Shown here: in pieces, positions 27,232-36,484 of the stretch
Layout of the letters: every line of letters starts with the position of its first letter
Position numbering within the stretch: position 1 is the stretch's first letter
Assembly (NCBI GenBank): GCA_903824785.1
Contig: CAIJYD010000075.1
Location: 1-50,062, forward strand
Source of the DNA: an uncultured Bacteroidota bacterium
GTDB taxonomy: Bacteria > Bacteroidota > Bacteroidia > Bacteroidales > VadinHA17
Length of the DNA: 50,062 nt
Reading direction: 5' to 3'
Notes under the pieces: generated by a model
Databases searched by the model: none
What the model saw: the letters and a program-made list of their open reading frames with translations, nothing else
What the model was told of the DNA's origin: nothing
Position numbers and translations under genes: made by a program

Positions 27232-29250
27232 ATGTTAAAGTATCTGAAGAAATTACTTTCCGGGAAAACAATAATTAACTGGTTATCAGTATTTATTATT
27301 CTGACTAATAATGTTTCCTACGGCCAGAAAGCTGATACAAGAACATTCAGCTTATACTCAAGGCTGAGTTTCTATTCATACGAAAGAACAGGTGAAATGA
27401 TACTTCATACACCTGAAGGAGTTACTGGAAAAAATCTCACAGTCAGACTTAAGATAAAGGATAAGGAACTTTCATCATGGAATGGTTTTCCGCGGGGAAA
27501 TGTGGTTCGGATCCCTTTTAATTGTAATCTGACACCCGCTGTTTACAAAGTGGAAGCAGAGATCACCGCTTCGGATGGTTTGATTTATAAAACAAATACC
27601 ACTCTGACAATCCTGAGTTACAAACCAAATGAAGTAAAAACAAACAGACTCACAGGAGGATTAATAGTAAACAAACTCCCATTTTTCCCATTCGGATTTT
27701 ACTGCTATTCACCTGTTTATCCCACGATGCCTGAAGAAGAGGTTGTCAGGGGATTCAATATGATGTCGCCTTACCAGAAGATTACACCAGAGACACTTAC
27801 CGACCGGAAGGCCTATATGGACCGCTGTGCTGAACTTGGCATTAAGGTGCATTATAATCTTCTATCCGTTTCCGGAGGTGGTGGTGTCGGTTCAAAGATT
27901 GAAGGCTTGAGCGAAGAAGAGAAAAGGAAGCGTCTTCTTGAAGAAATTAAAACCTTTAAAGATCATCCGGCATTACTCTGCTGGTACATCTCAGATGAGC
28001 CTAATGGAATGAAAATCCCGCCTGACAAATTAGAAGAGATCTATCGCACTGTAAAAGAAAATGATCCCTGGCATCCGGTTTCAATTGTTTTTATGGTTCC
28101 ATTCCTCTCTTCAAAAAGATATATAAATGCACTCGACATTGTGATGGCCGATCCCTATCCGGTTCCCGTCGTGCCGGTTTCCATGGCAGGTGATGCAGCC
28201 GCGGCGCTTACGAAGGAGTTTGCAGGTAAAAGAGCTGTATGGATGGCTCTGCAAACTTTCGGAGGAGGAGAATTATGGGCCCGGGAACCAACCATACAGG
28301 AAATAAGAACCATGACTTATCAGTCAATTATAAATGGTGCAACCGGAATACAATATTTTGTACGTCAAGGTCTTAGTTATTTCCCTAAATCGTCTGCCAT
28401 GTGGGGCGAATGTGGAAAAATGGCAACCGAAATAGCTGAACTTACACCCTGGCTCCTTTCTGAGGAAGAGACTTTACCTGTTGTGTCATTATCGGATAAT
28501 ATTATTACAACCTCAAGGCTTCATGATAATCAATTGATAGTAATGGCTGTCAACAAAAAAAACGAGCCATCCGGAGCAACAATAAAAATAAATGGCCTAA
28601 AGAACGGAACAGCCAGGGTTTTGTTTGAAAACCGTTCAGTAGCTGTTTCAGGGGGATTGATTAAAGATCAGCTTTCAGCTTTCGGATCGCAGGTTTACCT
28701 TATAAGCCTTCTTCCCGAAAAACAGGTGGCAACATCAACCATGAAAAACCTTATTACTGATCCGGGTTTTGAAGATATTACAAGTCCGGGAATACCTTCA
28801 GCATGCTATGCACGACCCGGGGGAGACAGAGGAGCAACATACTTTCTCGACACGAGGGAACATCATGAAGGAAATCATTCTGTAAGGTTAATCACCCCTG
28901 TTGAGAATAAAAGCATTACTCTCAGGCTCTTTCCCTTTTCAGTCAAAGCAGGTTCATCATATATTATCTCAGTCTGGGCTAAATCCGATCCTGAACTGAG
29001 ACAAAATAATTATCCTGATGGCAGAAATAATATAAAAGAGGGTGAAAAATCCGGGCCGCAATACGCTGAGATAACATTCGGTGATTTCGGCAGGGCCAGG
29101 TTTATACCTGACGCTAACTGGAGGCGGTATATAACTTTTGTTACAATTCCTTCCGACACACTCCATTCATTTAAAACAAACCTCCTGCTGAAAATGCCGG
29201 GGCAGGGTATTGCCTGGTTCGATGAGTTGAAGGTTTATGAGGAGAAATAG
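27232..29250 (+). CDS. Exported TIM-barrel protein, likely glycoside hydrolase, with C-terminal CBM-like domain
   Basis: A 672-aa protein with an N-terminal hydrophobic signal ending near SYGQ (residue 32). A beta-sandwich domain (about 35-135) precedes a TIM-barrel-like region: LPFFPFGFYCYSP, AELGIKVHYNLL, CWYISDEPNG near 251 (the Glu is a candidate acid/base), DIVMADPYP and YQSIINGATGIQYF. A second beta segment (about 415-500) and a jelly-roll resembling carbohydrate-binding modules (NLITDPGFEDITSPG, GNHSVRLITP, near 505-672) close the protein. The layout is that of clan-A hydrolases, but I cannot assign a numbered GH family. The next gene is a GH127-like lipoprotein 142 nt away, so both may act on the same glycan. 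Confidence 0.72.
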   Translation: MLKYLKKLLSGKTIINWLSVFIILTNNVSYGQKADTRTFSLYSRLSFYSYERTGEMILHTPEGVTGKNLTVRLKIKDKELSSWNGFPRGNVVRIPFNCNLTPAVYKVEAEITASDGLIYKTNTTLTILSYKPNEVKTNRLTGGLIVNKLPFFPFGFYCYSPVYPTMPEEEVVRGFNMMSPYQKITPETLTDRKAYMDRCAELGIKVHYNLLSVSGGGGVGSKIEGLSEEEKRKRLLEEIKTFKDHPALLCWYISDEPNGMKIPPDKLEEIYRTVKENDPWHPVSIVFMVPFLSSKRYINALDIVMADPYPVPVVPVSMAGDAAAALTKEFAGKRAVWMALQTFGGGELWAREPTIQEIRTMTYQSIINGATGIQYFVRQGLSYFPKSSAMWGECGKMATEIAELTPWLLSEEETLPVVSLSDNIITTSRLHDNQLIVMAVNKKNEPSGATIKINGLKNGTARVLFENRSVAVSGGLIKDQLSAFGSQVYLISLLPEKQVATSTMKNLITDPGFEDITSPGIPSACYARPGGDRGATYFLDTREHHEGNHSVRLITPVENKSITLRLFPFSVKAGSSYIISVWAKSDPELRQNNYPDGRNNIKEGEKSGPQYAEITFGDFGRARFIPDANWRRYITFVTIPSDTLHSFKTNLLLKMPGQGIAWFDELKVYEEK

Positions 29251-29288
29251 TTTGGAGTGAGCCGGAGCTTGGAGTTTCTGAAGTTAAA

Positions 29289-29333
29289 AGGTTGAAGGGG
29301 TTGAAGGGGTTGAAGGGGTTGATAGAGTTGAAG
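29289..29333 (+). repeat. Tandem 9-nt repeat, five copies
   Basis: Unit GGGTTGAAG repeats five times in succession (AGGTTGAAG, GGGTTGAAG twice, GGGTTGATA, GAGTTGAAG) in the gap between the two carbohydrate genes. It is not in a coding region. Similar short intergenic minisatellites are frequent in environmental Bacteroidota. Confidence 0.85.
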
Positions 29334-29392
29334 GACTTTTACATTTTGACTTTTATGAACCTGGTATTGATCTATCACAAATAAATAATAAA

Positions 29393-31450
29393 ATGAAGAA
29401 AAACATTCTCCCGGTTTTAATTGTTGTTTCTCTCATCTTTTTAAGTTGTGTCAGGCAGCATGGGAATACAAACTACAAAGGGAACCCTTCACCTCTGCGA
29501 CAGAATTCTTTTATCAGACTTCCCCTGGGAACTGTAAAACCTACCGGTTGGCTGAAATCACAACTCGAAGCTCAGGCTGCAGGACTAACAGGAAATATTG
29601 ACGATTTCTGGCCCGACCTGGTCAAATCGGCATGGCATGGCGGGGATGGAGAGGCGTGGGAGCGCGGCCCCTATTTTCTCGACGGACTTGTGCCGCTTGC
29701 ATACCTGCTCAACGATGAACGACTAATAAGTAAAGTAAAAACATGGATCGAGCCTATTATTACAAGTAGCTCAGATTCAGGATGGTACGGCCCCGTAAAA
29801 AACAAGGACAGGTGGCCGCTGGCTGTCGCAAATAAAGCACTTATGCAGTATTATGAAGCCACCGGTGACAAAAGGGCTATTGATGTTCTGACTAAATATT
29901 TCAGATACCTTCACGATACTCCACCCGACTGGCCCGATAAAGACTGGCGGGGTGTAAGAGCCATGGAGAATGCAGTCACCGGATACTGGCTATTCAGACA
30001 GACAGGTGAGCCATGGATTCTTGAGACTATCGAATCTATTCAGAAAAACAGTTCGGACTGGACCTCATATTATGAAAAATTCCCCTGGGATTCCGCTGCA
30101 TCAGCCGGTAAGAAAATACCCCTGAACTGGGGTGTCGATGGTTTAACTGCCCATGTCGTAAATAACGCAATGGCAATTAAGTATCCCGGATTATGGTATC
30201 AGCAATCCAGCGATGAAAGATTCAAAAAAGCTGTTTTTTCTGGAATTGAAAAATATGATCTGAATCACGGTCAGGCCGGTGGAAGATTTTCAGGAGATGA
30301 ACATCTTTCCGGAAGAAGTCCACGTCAAGGTACTGAATTATGCTCCGTGGTGGAATTAATGTTTTCCCTCGGGGAACTCTATGCCATATTCGGAACCAGC
30401 ACTCTTGCCGACAGACTGGAACTACTCTCCTACAACTCTTTACCCGGAACAACAACTCCTGATATGTGGTCGCATCAATACGACCAGCAATCTAATCAGG
30501 TACTTGTCTCAGCAGCTAAAAGAGACTGGAGCACAAATGGAGATTACTCTAATGTTTATGGCCTCATGCCTAACTTCGGATGCTGCCTGGCAAATATGCA
30601 CCAGGGCTGGCCAAAGTTTGTTGAGAGTATGTGGATGGCAACAAACGACAATGGACTGGCATTGGTAACATACGGTCCATCAGTAGTTAAAGCACTTGTC
30701 AGCAACGGGAAAGAGGTAACAATAACAGAGGAGACAAATTATCCGTTTGACGGATCGATTAAGCTTACCATCGCTGCAAAAGAGTCTGTAAGATTCCCTC
30801 TTGAAGTGAGGATTCCCGGATGGGCCGATACGGTAAAAATCAGTTACAAAGGAAAAATTATTAACGTTCATGGTGTTTCCGGCTATAAGATTGAAGAAAA
30901 ATGGAAAAATGGCGACCAGATATCTATAGAAATCCCAATGAAGATCCGTGTCGAGAAAAGGTTTAATAATTCATTATCTGTTCTTCGCGGACCTCTCATC
31001 TTTTCATTAAGAATTGAAAAGGAATACAGGAGTGTCAGGATAAACTATGATAATTTCAGCTACAAGGGAAGTACAGATTGGGAGATTTATCCCGGGAGTG
31101 CCTGGAACTACGGATTGCTGCTGGATAAAGATAATCCGGCGCGGGGATTTAAACTTACTGTAAATCAGATTGGGAAATATCCCTTTTCAGATACCGGTGA
31201 TATGATATGGTCGGCTGATTCAGGTAAATATCTCCGGTCAACCACCGATGCACCTCTCTTTTTGAAAACACGGGCTATCCTGCTTCCTGACTGGACACTA
31301 AAGAATAACTCAGCAGATATACCTCCGATAAGTCCGGTTAATCAGGATGGAGATCCGGTAATAATCACCCTGGTCCCATACGGTTGTGCCAGGTTACGTA
31401 TCACTGAATTCCCGGTTATGGATGTTGTTCTGATGGAGAGTATTCTTTAG
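29393..31450 (+). CDS. GH127-like (DUF1680) beta-L-arabinofuranosidase family lipoprotein
   Basis: A 685-aa protein with a lipobox signal (LIFLSC, Cys about 19). The (alpha/alpha)6-barrel N-terminal part contains GDGEAWERGPYFLDGLVPLAY and KNKDRWPLAVANKALMQYYE, and the DUF1680 hallmark FGCCLANMHQGWPKF is near 394-408. In HypBA1 a cysteine of this region is the catalytic nucleophile in a zinc-bound site. A C-terminal beta-sandwich (after about 430: VRIPGWADTVKISYKG) is also as in GH127/GH146. Substrate may differ, since the wider DUF1680 group is diverse. Its stop overlaps by 4 nt the stop of the convergent aminopeptidase P gene. Confidence 0.85.
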   Translation: MKKNILPVLIVVSLIFLSCVRQHGNTNYKGNPSPLRQNSFIRLPLGTVKPTGWLKSQLEAQAAGLTGNIDDFWPDLVKSAWHGGDGEAWERGPYFLDGLVPLAYLLNDERLISKVKTWIEPIITSSSDSGWYGPVKNKDRWPLAVANKALMQYYEATGDKRAIDVLTKYFRYLHDTPPDWPDKDWRGVRAMENAVTGYWLFRQTGEPWILETIESIQKNSSDWTSYYEKFPWDSAASAGKKIPLNWGVDGLTAHVVNNAMAIKYPGLWYQQSSDERFKKAVFSGIEKYDLNHGQAGGRFSGDEHLSGRSPRQGTELCSVVELMFSLGELYAIFGTSTLADRLELLSYNSLPGTTTPDMWSHQYDQQSNQVLVSAAKRDWSTNGDYSNVYGLMPNFGCCLANMHQGWPKFVESMWMATNDNGLALVTYGPSVVKALVSNGKEVTITEETNYPFDGSIKLTIAAKESVRFPLEVRIPGWADTVKISYKGKIINVHGVSGYKIEEKWKNGDQISIEIPMKIRVEKRFNNSLSVLRGPLIFSLRIEKEYRSVRINYDNFSYKGSTDWEIYPGSAWNYGLLLDKDNPARGFKLTVNQIGKYPFSDTGDMIWSADSGKYLRSTTDAPLFLKTRAILLPDWTLKNNSADIPPISPVNQDGDPVIITLVPYGCARLRITEFPVMDVVLMESIL

Positions 31451-33237
31451 AGTTCCGCCGTTTTATCCTTAAGCCATAACCTTTCTTCAGAGGTTATGAA
31501 AGGACTCAGTTTCTGATATACTTCGGCATGATAGGAATTGAGCCAGTCAATCTCTTTCTTATCAAGCAAAGAAATGTCAATTAAAGATTTATCAATATAG
31601 CACAGAGATAAGGTATCAAACTTCAGGAATTTTCCGAATTCAGTCTCTTCATCTTCATAACAGAGAATCAGGTTTTCAATTCTGATTCCGTACTCCTTTT
31701 CCCTGTAAATAGCTGGCTCATCAGAAATTAGCATCCCGGGTTCAATAACAATCTTTGAGGACGTTCCTCCAGATGGTCCGATGCTATGAGGCCCTTCATG
31801 GACATTCAGGCAGAAGCCCACCCCGTGACCTGTTCCATGACCATAATTAAGTCCCCGTTCCCATAATGCTTTTCTGGCAAGTATATCAAGCTGGATCCCT
31901 TTTGTACCTTCCGGAAACTTTGCCATGGCAAGAGCGATGGTCCCTTTAAGAACCAGAGTAAAGTCTCTCTTTTGTCCTGCCTCCGGTCTTCCGGTTGCTA
32001 TTGTTCTGGTTATATCGGTAGTACCGTCAAGATACTGACCTCCTGAGTCGACCAGAAGAATTCCATTTATACCGATAACGGAATCCGATTCAGCAGTTGC
32101 AGAATAATGAGGTAAAGCACCGTGAGCTCCAAATGCGGCAATAGTTGAAAAGCTGGGACCAAGAAAATTATCCTGCTCTGACCTGAAAGCATTAAGTTTT
32201 TCATTTACAGTTAACTCTGAAATAGCCAATAATCCGATATTCTGTTCAAGCCAGAAGAAAAACTTCGTCAGTGCAACGCCATCCCTGACCATCACTTTTC
32301 CAATGTTTTCAATCTCGGTGCTGTTCTTTATTGCCTTCAGCCTGGTTGGGATACTGATATCTTCTTTGATAGTCATCCCCTCCGGAATTGAATTGAATAA
32401 ACTGGCAGAAGTTGTTTCCGTAGTGATTAATATTGTAGAGCCTGATGGTAATGTGGACAACATGCCTGTTATCTCATCATAGGGAAGCATGACAATATCA
32501 AGTTTATCAAACTCTGAGGCCAGCTTAAGCGGGATCTTGTTATCTTCGACAAATAGCAGGATTTGATCCTGATCGACAATTGCAAATGATGTCAGCAACG
32601 GGCAGTATTTAACGTCGTTTCCTCTGATATTAAGCAACCACATTATATCATCAACAGAGGTAAGAAGGTGATAGTCTGTATTTTGCTTTATCATCTGTCT
32701 GCGCAGGTCAGAGATCTTTGTTGCCCTGTCTTTTCCGCAGAAGATCAGAGAATGATCTAAGGCCTTTGAATCAGGCATTGGCGGACGGTCGTTCCAGAAT
32801 TCAGAGATAAGATCACACTCCAGATCTAAAGTAACATTTTTCCCTTTCAGTAACTTTTCGGCTTTTCGTTTACTCCCTATAGAAAAAATACGACCATCAA
32901 CGGCTATCTTGCTTCCCGTATTAATATTACCGGCGATCCATTCAATACAATCTTTAAAATCCGGAAGAAAAGGTTTCATCAAAACAAAGCCTGAATTCTG
33001 AAGTTGATTTTCAGCCTGTATAAAATACCGCGAATCACTCCATAATCCTGCAAATGAATCTGTAATAAACAGAGTGGAAGAAGAACCGGTAAATCCTGTA
33101 AGCCAGGAAATAATACGCCAGTGCTCTGGAATATATTCTCCAAGATGGGGATCGGCGGAAGGAATTAGATATCCGTCAATGTTATTCTCTTTCATTGCAG
33201 CTCTTAGCTGCGTAAGCACATTATTGGGGAGGTCCAT
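31447..33237 (-). CDS. Aminopeptidase P family protein (Xaa-Pro aminopeptidase)
   Basis: The 596-aa protein has the three-domain eukaryote-like APP1 architecture: two creatinase-type N-terminal domains (about 1-300) and a C-terminal pita-bread metallopeptidase domain. Metal ligands are visible in LVDSGGQYLDGTTDITRT, GHGTGHGVGFCLNVHEGP and DEPAIYREKEYGIRIEN, consistent with two Mn/Zn ions. No signal peptide, so cytoplasmic; it removes N-terminal residues before proline. It lies 33 nt downstream of pntB on the same strand with no terminator between, so it may share the pnt transcript. With the nearby DPP IV-type enzyme it suggests use of proline-containing peptides. Confidence 0.92.
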   Translation of the reverse strand: MDLPNNVLTQLRAAMKENNIDGYLIPSADPHLGEYIPEHWRIISWLTGFTGSSSTLFITDSFAGLWSDSRYFIQAENQLQNSGFVLMKPFLPDFKDCIEWIAGNINTGSKIAVDGRIFSIGSKRKAEKLLKGKNVTLDLECDLISEFWNDRPPMPDSKALDHSLIFCGKDRATKISDLRRQMIKQNTDYHLLTSVDDIMWLLNIRGNDVKYCPLLTSFAIVDQDQILLFVEDNKIPLKLASEFDKLDIVMLPYDEITGMLSTLPSGSTILITTETTSASLFNSIPEGMTIKEDISIPTRLKAIKNSTEIENIGKVMVRDGVALTKFFFWLEQNIGLLAISELTVNEKLNAFRSEQDNFLGPSFSTIAAFGAHGALPHYSATAESDSVIGINGILLVDSGGQYLDGTTDITRTIATGRPEAGQKRDFTLVLKGTIALAMAKFPEGTKGIQLDILARKALWERGLNYGHGTGHGVGFCLNVHEGPHSIGPSGGTSSKIVIEPGMLISDEPAIYREKEYGIRIENLILCYEDEETEFGKFLKFDTLSLCYIDKSLIDISLLDKKEIDWLNSYHAEVYQKLSPFITSEERLWLKDKTAEL

Positions 33238-33270
33238 TATTTTATTTGCGATATGAAGGTAACGATCAGA

Positions 33271-34707
33271 CTATAAGCTTTTCACCTCATTCACAAGATT
33301 TTGCAGAGTTCCCTTAGCATCACCGAATAACATTCTTGTTTTATCATTAAAAAAGAGCATGTTCTCAATGGCTGCATAACCCTTGCCCATTCCTCTCTTC
33401 ATAACAATGATGTTCTTTGCATCACGCGCTTTAATAATCGGCATACCATAAATAGGACTGGAAGGATCATCTTCCGCAGCAGGATTAACAACATCATTTG
33501 CACCTATAACGACAAGAACATCGGTATTTGGCAGATCGGGATTTATCTCATCGCTCTCAACAAGCTGCTCATAAGGCACATCTGCTTCAGCAAGCAATAC
33601 ATTCATATGCCCCGGCATACGACCTGCAACAGGATGGATGGCATATTTCACCTCAACACCCTTTTCTTCCAGCAATTTATCAAGATCATGACATATATGC
33701 TGAGCCTGAGCAACGGCCAGTCCGTAACCGGGAACAATAACAACTTTTCTGGAATAGCTTAACAGCACTGCAGCATCTGAAAGCGAAATCTCTTTTACGG
33801 AACCTGCTTCTGTCGAATTTGTCTGGCCTCCTCCGCCAAACACTCCGATTATCACATTAATCAAAGAGCGGTTCATTGCCCTGCACATGAGAATTGTAAG
33901 GATTGTTCCGGCGGAACCAACAAGTATCCCTCCGGTAAGCATTGCCTGATTATTATATAGAAATCCTCCCATCGCCGCTGCCACTCCGGTAAATGAGTTC
34001 AGAAGCGAAATAACCACAGGCATATCAGCGCCTCCGATTGGCATAACAAACAAAACACCATAAATAACAGCAACTGCAAACATTATATATATGAAAGGCA
34101 TCAGTTCAATACTTGCCTGCACATTACGGGTCATAATAAACACGATAAACCCGATAAGTACAGTAAGAATCGCCAGATTCACATATTTCATTGCTTTAAT
34201 ACGCATATCACCTATCCAGCCATCGAGCTTTCCAAAAGCAACCATACTGCCAGCCCACGATACAGTTCCGATCATGAGTCCTAGAAGTATTGCCAGCACC
34301 TGACCGTTAGCCATACCGCTTTTTGCTATAAGCTCCTGACTGATATGTGGAAACTCCATTATTGATATCAAAGCTGCAGCTGCTCCTCCCATACCGTTAA
34401 ACAAGGAAACAAGCTGGGGCATAGCTGTCATTTTTACTCTTCTGGCAATGATCCATCCAATAGCTGTTCCAACAAATATGGCAGCAAGAATGAGGCCGAT
34501 GTTTCCAATGGGCTTTTCATCTTTCTGATGAAGAAAAATTGTAGCAATAATTGCCAGAACCATCCCTATCGCAGCAAGAATATTACCGCGGCGGGCTGAG
34601 AGAGGATGACTTAACATTTTCAACCCTAAAATAAAAAGAACCGAGGCAAAAACATAAGAAATTTCCAGGATTGAGATACCTGAAGAGAATTGAGTTATAT
34701 CGTTCAT
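33271..34707 (-). CDS. pntB: NAD(P) transhydrogenase subunit beta
   Basis: Part of the proton-translocating transhydrogenase that uses the proton gradient to reduce NADP+ with NADH. The 478-aa protein has about nine membrane segments in the N-terminal 270 residues and a C-terminal NADP(H)-binding domain III with VPGYGLAVAQAQ, the MPGHMNVLLAEADVPY segment and VVIGANDVVNPAAEDD. Standard PntB length. It is the third of pntAA-pntAB-pntB on one strand. Confidence 0.97.
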   Translation of the reverse strand: MNDITQFSSGISILEISYVFASVLFILGLKMLSHPLSARRGNILAAIGMVLAIIATIFLHQKDEKPIGNIGLILAAIFVGTAIGWIIARRVKMTAMPQLVSLFNGMGGAAAALISIMEFPHISQELIAKSGMANGQVLAILLGLMIGTVSWAGSMVAFGKLDGWIGDMRIKAMKYVNLAILTVLIGFIVFIMTRNVQASIELMPFIYIMFAVAVIYGVLFVMPIGGADMPVVISLLNSFTGVAAAMGGFLYNNQAMLTGGILVGSAGTILTILMCRAMNRSLINVIIGVFGGGGQTNSTEAGSVKEISLSDAAVLLSYSRKVVIVPGYGLAVAQAQHICHDLDKLLEEKGVEVKYAIHPVAGRMPGHMNVLLAEADVPYEQLVESDEINPDLPNTDVLVVIGANDVVNPAAEDDPSSPIYGMPIIKARDAKNIIVMKRGMGKGYAAIENMLFFNDKTRMLFGDAKGTLQNLVNEVKSL

Positions 34708-34741
34708 TATATTGAATATTATTTTTTTCTAATGAGTTTGA

Positions 34742-35044
34742 TTACTTCTTTTTTCTGAACATTTCAAGCATTCTGTCAGTTACAACAAAACCTCCAACAA
34801 CATTCAGTGTACCAAGCACAACAGCCAGAAATCCGAGTATCATGGCTCCGGTTGTTTCTGCATGCCCCATAACAATTATGGCGCCAATAATTACAACTCC
34901 GTGGATAGCATTTGCACCCGACATCAAAGGAGTATGTAGAACTGCCGGAACATGGCTTATCACCTCAATGCCAAGAAAAATTGAAAGAATCACAATAAAA
35001 ATAACATTTCTGTTCAGTAAGAAAAATTCAAGAATATTTTCCAT
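34742..35044 (-). CDS. pntAB: NAD(P) transhydrogenase subunit alpha 2 (membrane part)
   Basis: A 100-aa membrane protein with three or four helices, corresponding to the C-terminal membrane part (domain II) of E. coli PntA. Here it is a separate gene, the split arrangement found in many Bacteroidota and Alphaproteobacteria. The segment SHVPAVLHTPLMSGANAIHG is the strongly conserved part of this subunit. It is 7 nt after pntAA and 34 nt before pntB. Confidence 0.95.
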   Translation of the reverse strand: MENILEFFLLNRNVIFIVILSIFLGIEVISHVPAVLHTPLMSGANAIHGVVIIGAIIVMGHAETTGAMILGFLAVVLGTLNVVGGFVVTDRMLEMFRKKK

Positions 35045-35051
35045 TATATAT

Positions 35052-36182
35052 CTATTTAATATTTAGCATTTGTTTTATTCTCTGGCTTACATATTCCTTT
35101 CCATGAACAGCTGTTGTTCCATTCACAATATCGTCCTGCATATTAAGCACAAGGGTACCCTCTTTATCAACCATAATCTTCAAAAGGTTGATGATATTAC
35201 ATCCAAACATCTTGCTGGCGTCAGTTGGCATATCTGAGGGGTAGTCAGACCGTCCGATAATAGTTACCCCATTCACAAGAATGCTCTTCCCGTTTTCTGT
35301 AAGCTCGCAATTTCCTCCTGAAGAGGCTGCCAGGTCAACAATAACTGAACCCGGTTTCATAGAACTTATTGTCTCTTTAACAATGAGAACAGGAGCTTTT
35401 CGTCCCGGGATCTGAGCTGTGGCAATAACCACATCTGCAGCAATAGCCCTCTGCTGAATCAGTTCCTGCTGTTTTCTTTTAAACTCATCAGACTGCTCAA
35501 CCGCATATCCTCCTGCAGCTGCATCTTCTTTGGCACCTTCAACCTCAATAAATTTTCCCCCAAGGCTTTTCACTTCCTCTTTTACAGCAGATCTGACATC
35601 GAATACCTCAACAACAGCACCCAGTTTGCGCGCGATGGCAACTGCCTGCAATCCGGCCACACCTGCTCCCAGAATAAGTACTTTTGCCGGTTTAATTGTT
35701 CCTGCAGCCGACATGAACATCGGAAAAAACCGTGGCAATAAAGATGCAGCATCAAGAACAGCTTTATACCCAGATACTGTGCCCATTGAAGAGAGTACAT
35801 CCATTGACTGTGCCCTGGTTGTGCGGGGAACAAGATCAAGGGCAAGCACTGTTATTCCCTGGAGACGCGCCTTCTCAATCCATATAACATTTTCAACGGG
35901 GTTAAGGACAGAGCATAAAACCTGTCCCTCCCTGAATGAACTAATATCATCTTCAACGGGTGGATTTACCGATAACAAGAGAGCGGCTTTAGAAATTATT
36001 TCCTTACGATCAGCAATGGCTGCTCCTGCTGTCTGATATATGGCATCAGCTGCAAAAGCCCTCTCCCCTGCGTTTAATTCAACTAAAACTTCTATGCCCA
36101 TCTTTTTCAATACGGAAACCTCCCCGGGAAGAATTGCTACCCTTTTTTCAGTTCCCGATTCTTTGAGAATACCTATAATCAT
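35052..36182 (-). CDS. pntAA: NAD(P) transhydrogenase subunit alpha 1 (NAD-binding)
   Basis: The soluble domain I of the transhydrogenase, 376 aa, which binds NADH and transfers hydride to the NADP site on PntB. It is homologous to alanine dehydrogenase. Visible features are GTEKRVAILPGEV at the N-terminus, VLILGAGVAGLQAVAIARKLG (Rossmann GxGxxG) near 168, the mobile loop region, and SDYPSDMPTDASKMFGCNI near the C-terminus. It is first in the pnt operon. About 300 nt upstream lie a long hairpin and the end of the DPP IV gene. Confidence 0.96.
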   Translation of the reverse strand: MIIGILKESGTEKRVAILPGEVSVLKKMGIEVLVELNAGERAFAADAIYQTAGAAIADRKEIISKAALLLSVNPPVEDDISSFREGQVLCSVLNPVENVIWIEKARLQGITVLALDLVPRTTRAQSMDVLSSMGTVSGYKAVLDAASLLPRFFPMFMSAAGTIKPAKVLILGAGVAGLQAVAIARKLGAVVEVFDVRSAVKEEVKSLGGKFIEVEGAKEDAAAGGYAVEQSDEFKRKQQELIQQRAIAADVVIATAQIPGRKAPVLIVKETISSMKPGSVIVDLAASSGGNCELTENGKSILVNGVTIIGRSDYPSDMPTDASKMFGCNIINLLKIMVDKEGTLVLNMQDDIVNGTTAVHGKEYVSQRIKQMLNIK

Positions 36183-36484
36183 AAGTTTGGAATTTGAGTA
36201 CCTGTCTTTTTTAAAATAAAGTTTGCAATTTAATAAACAATAGCAGATTCCATATCCGCCATGTTAAATAAAATTGATCATAAATGACCGGAATGAATAA
36301 TAAAAAGTTATATGAGTATTGGCAATCAATGATATTCTTAAAATAATTTATAGAGAGATTCCTCGCTAACGCTCGGAATGACAGATCTTTACAGAGTCAC
36401 TTGGGAAGTATTGGAGGTCCGTCCTGACGAGCCTCCAACACTTCCCACCCCGAACAAAATGAATTGTCAAAGTTATTAACGGAA
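36183..36484. other. Intergenic region between pntAA and the DPP IV gene, with two hairpin-type repeats
   Basis: There is no gene here. It holds a REP-like imperfect palindrome (about 36358-36379, ATTCC...GGAAT arms around TCGCTAACGCTC), of the 'GATTCCTCGC...GCTCGGAATGACA' type scattered in many genomes, and a longer 15-nt inverted repeat annotated separately. The pntAA promoter should be in this interval, but I find no exact TAnnTTTG box. Confidence 0.55.
36403..36446 (-). other. 15-bp inverted repeat (stable hairpin) downstream of the DPP IV gene
   Basis: GGGAAGTATTGGAGG (36403-36417) and CCTCCAACACTTCCC (36432-36446) are complementary at 14 of 15 positions; on the minus strand the exception is a G-U pair. 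The loop is 14 nt. It is placed as a 3' hairpin of the DPP IV transcript but lacks a T run, so it may be a transcript-stabilising or Rho-type element, or an interspersed palindrome, rather than an intrinsic terminator. Confidence 0.7.

Noticed and set aside
35530-36036. 168-codon plus-strand frame opposite pntAA
   Set aside because: Antisense shadow of a well-supported transhydrogenase subunit with Rossmann motif; Ser/Thr/Pro-rich shadow composition.
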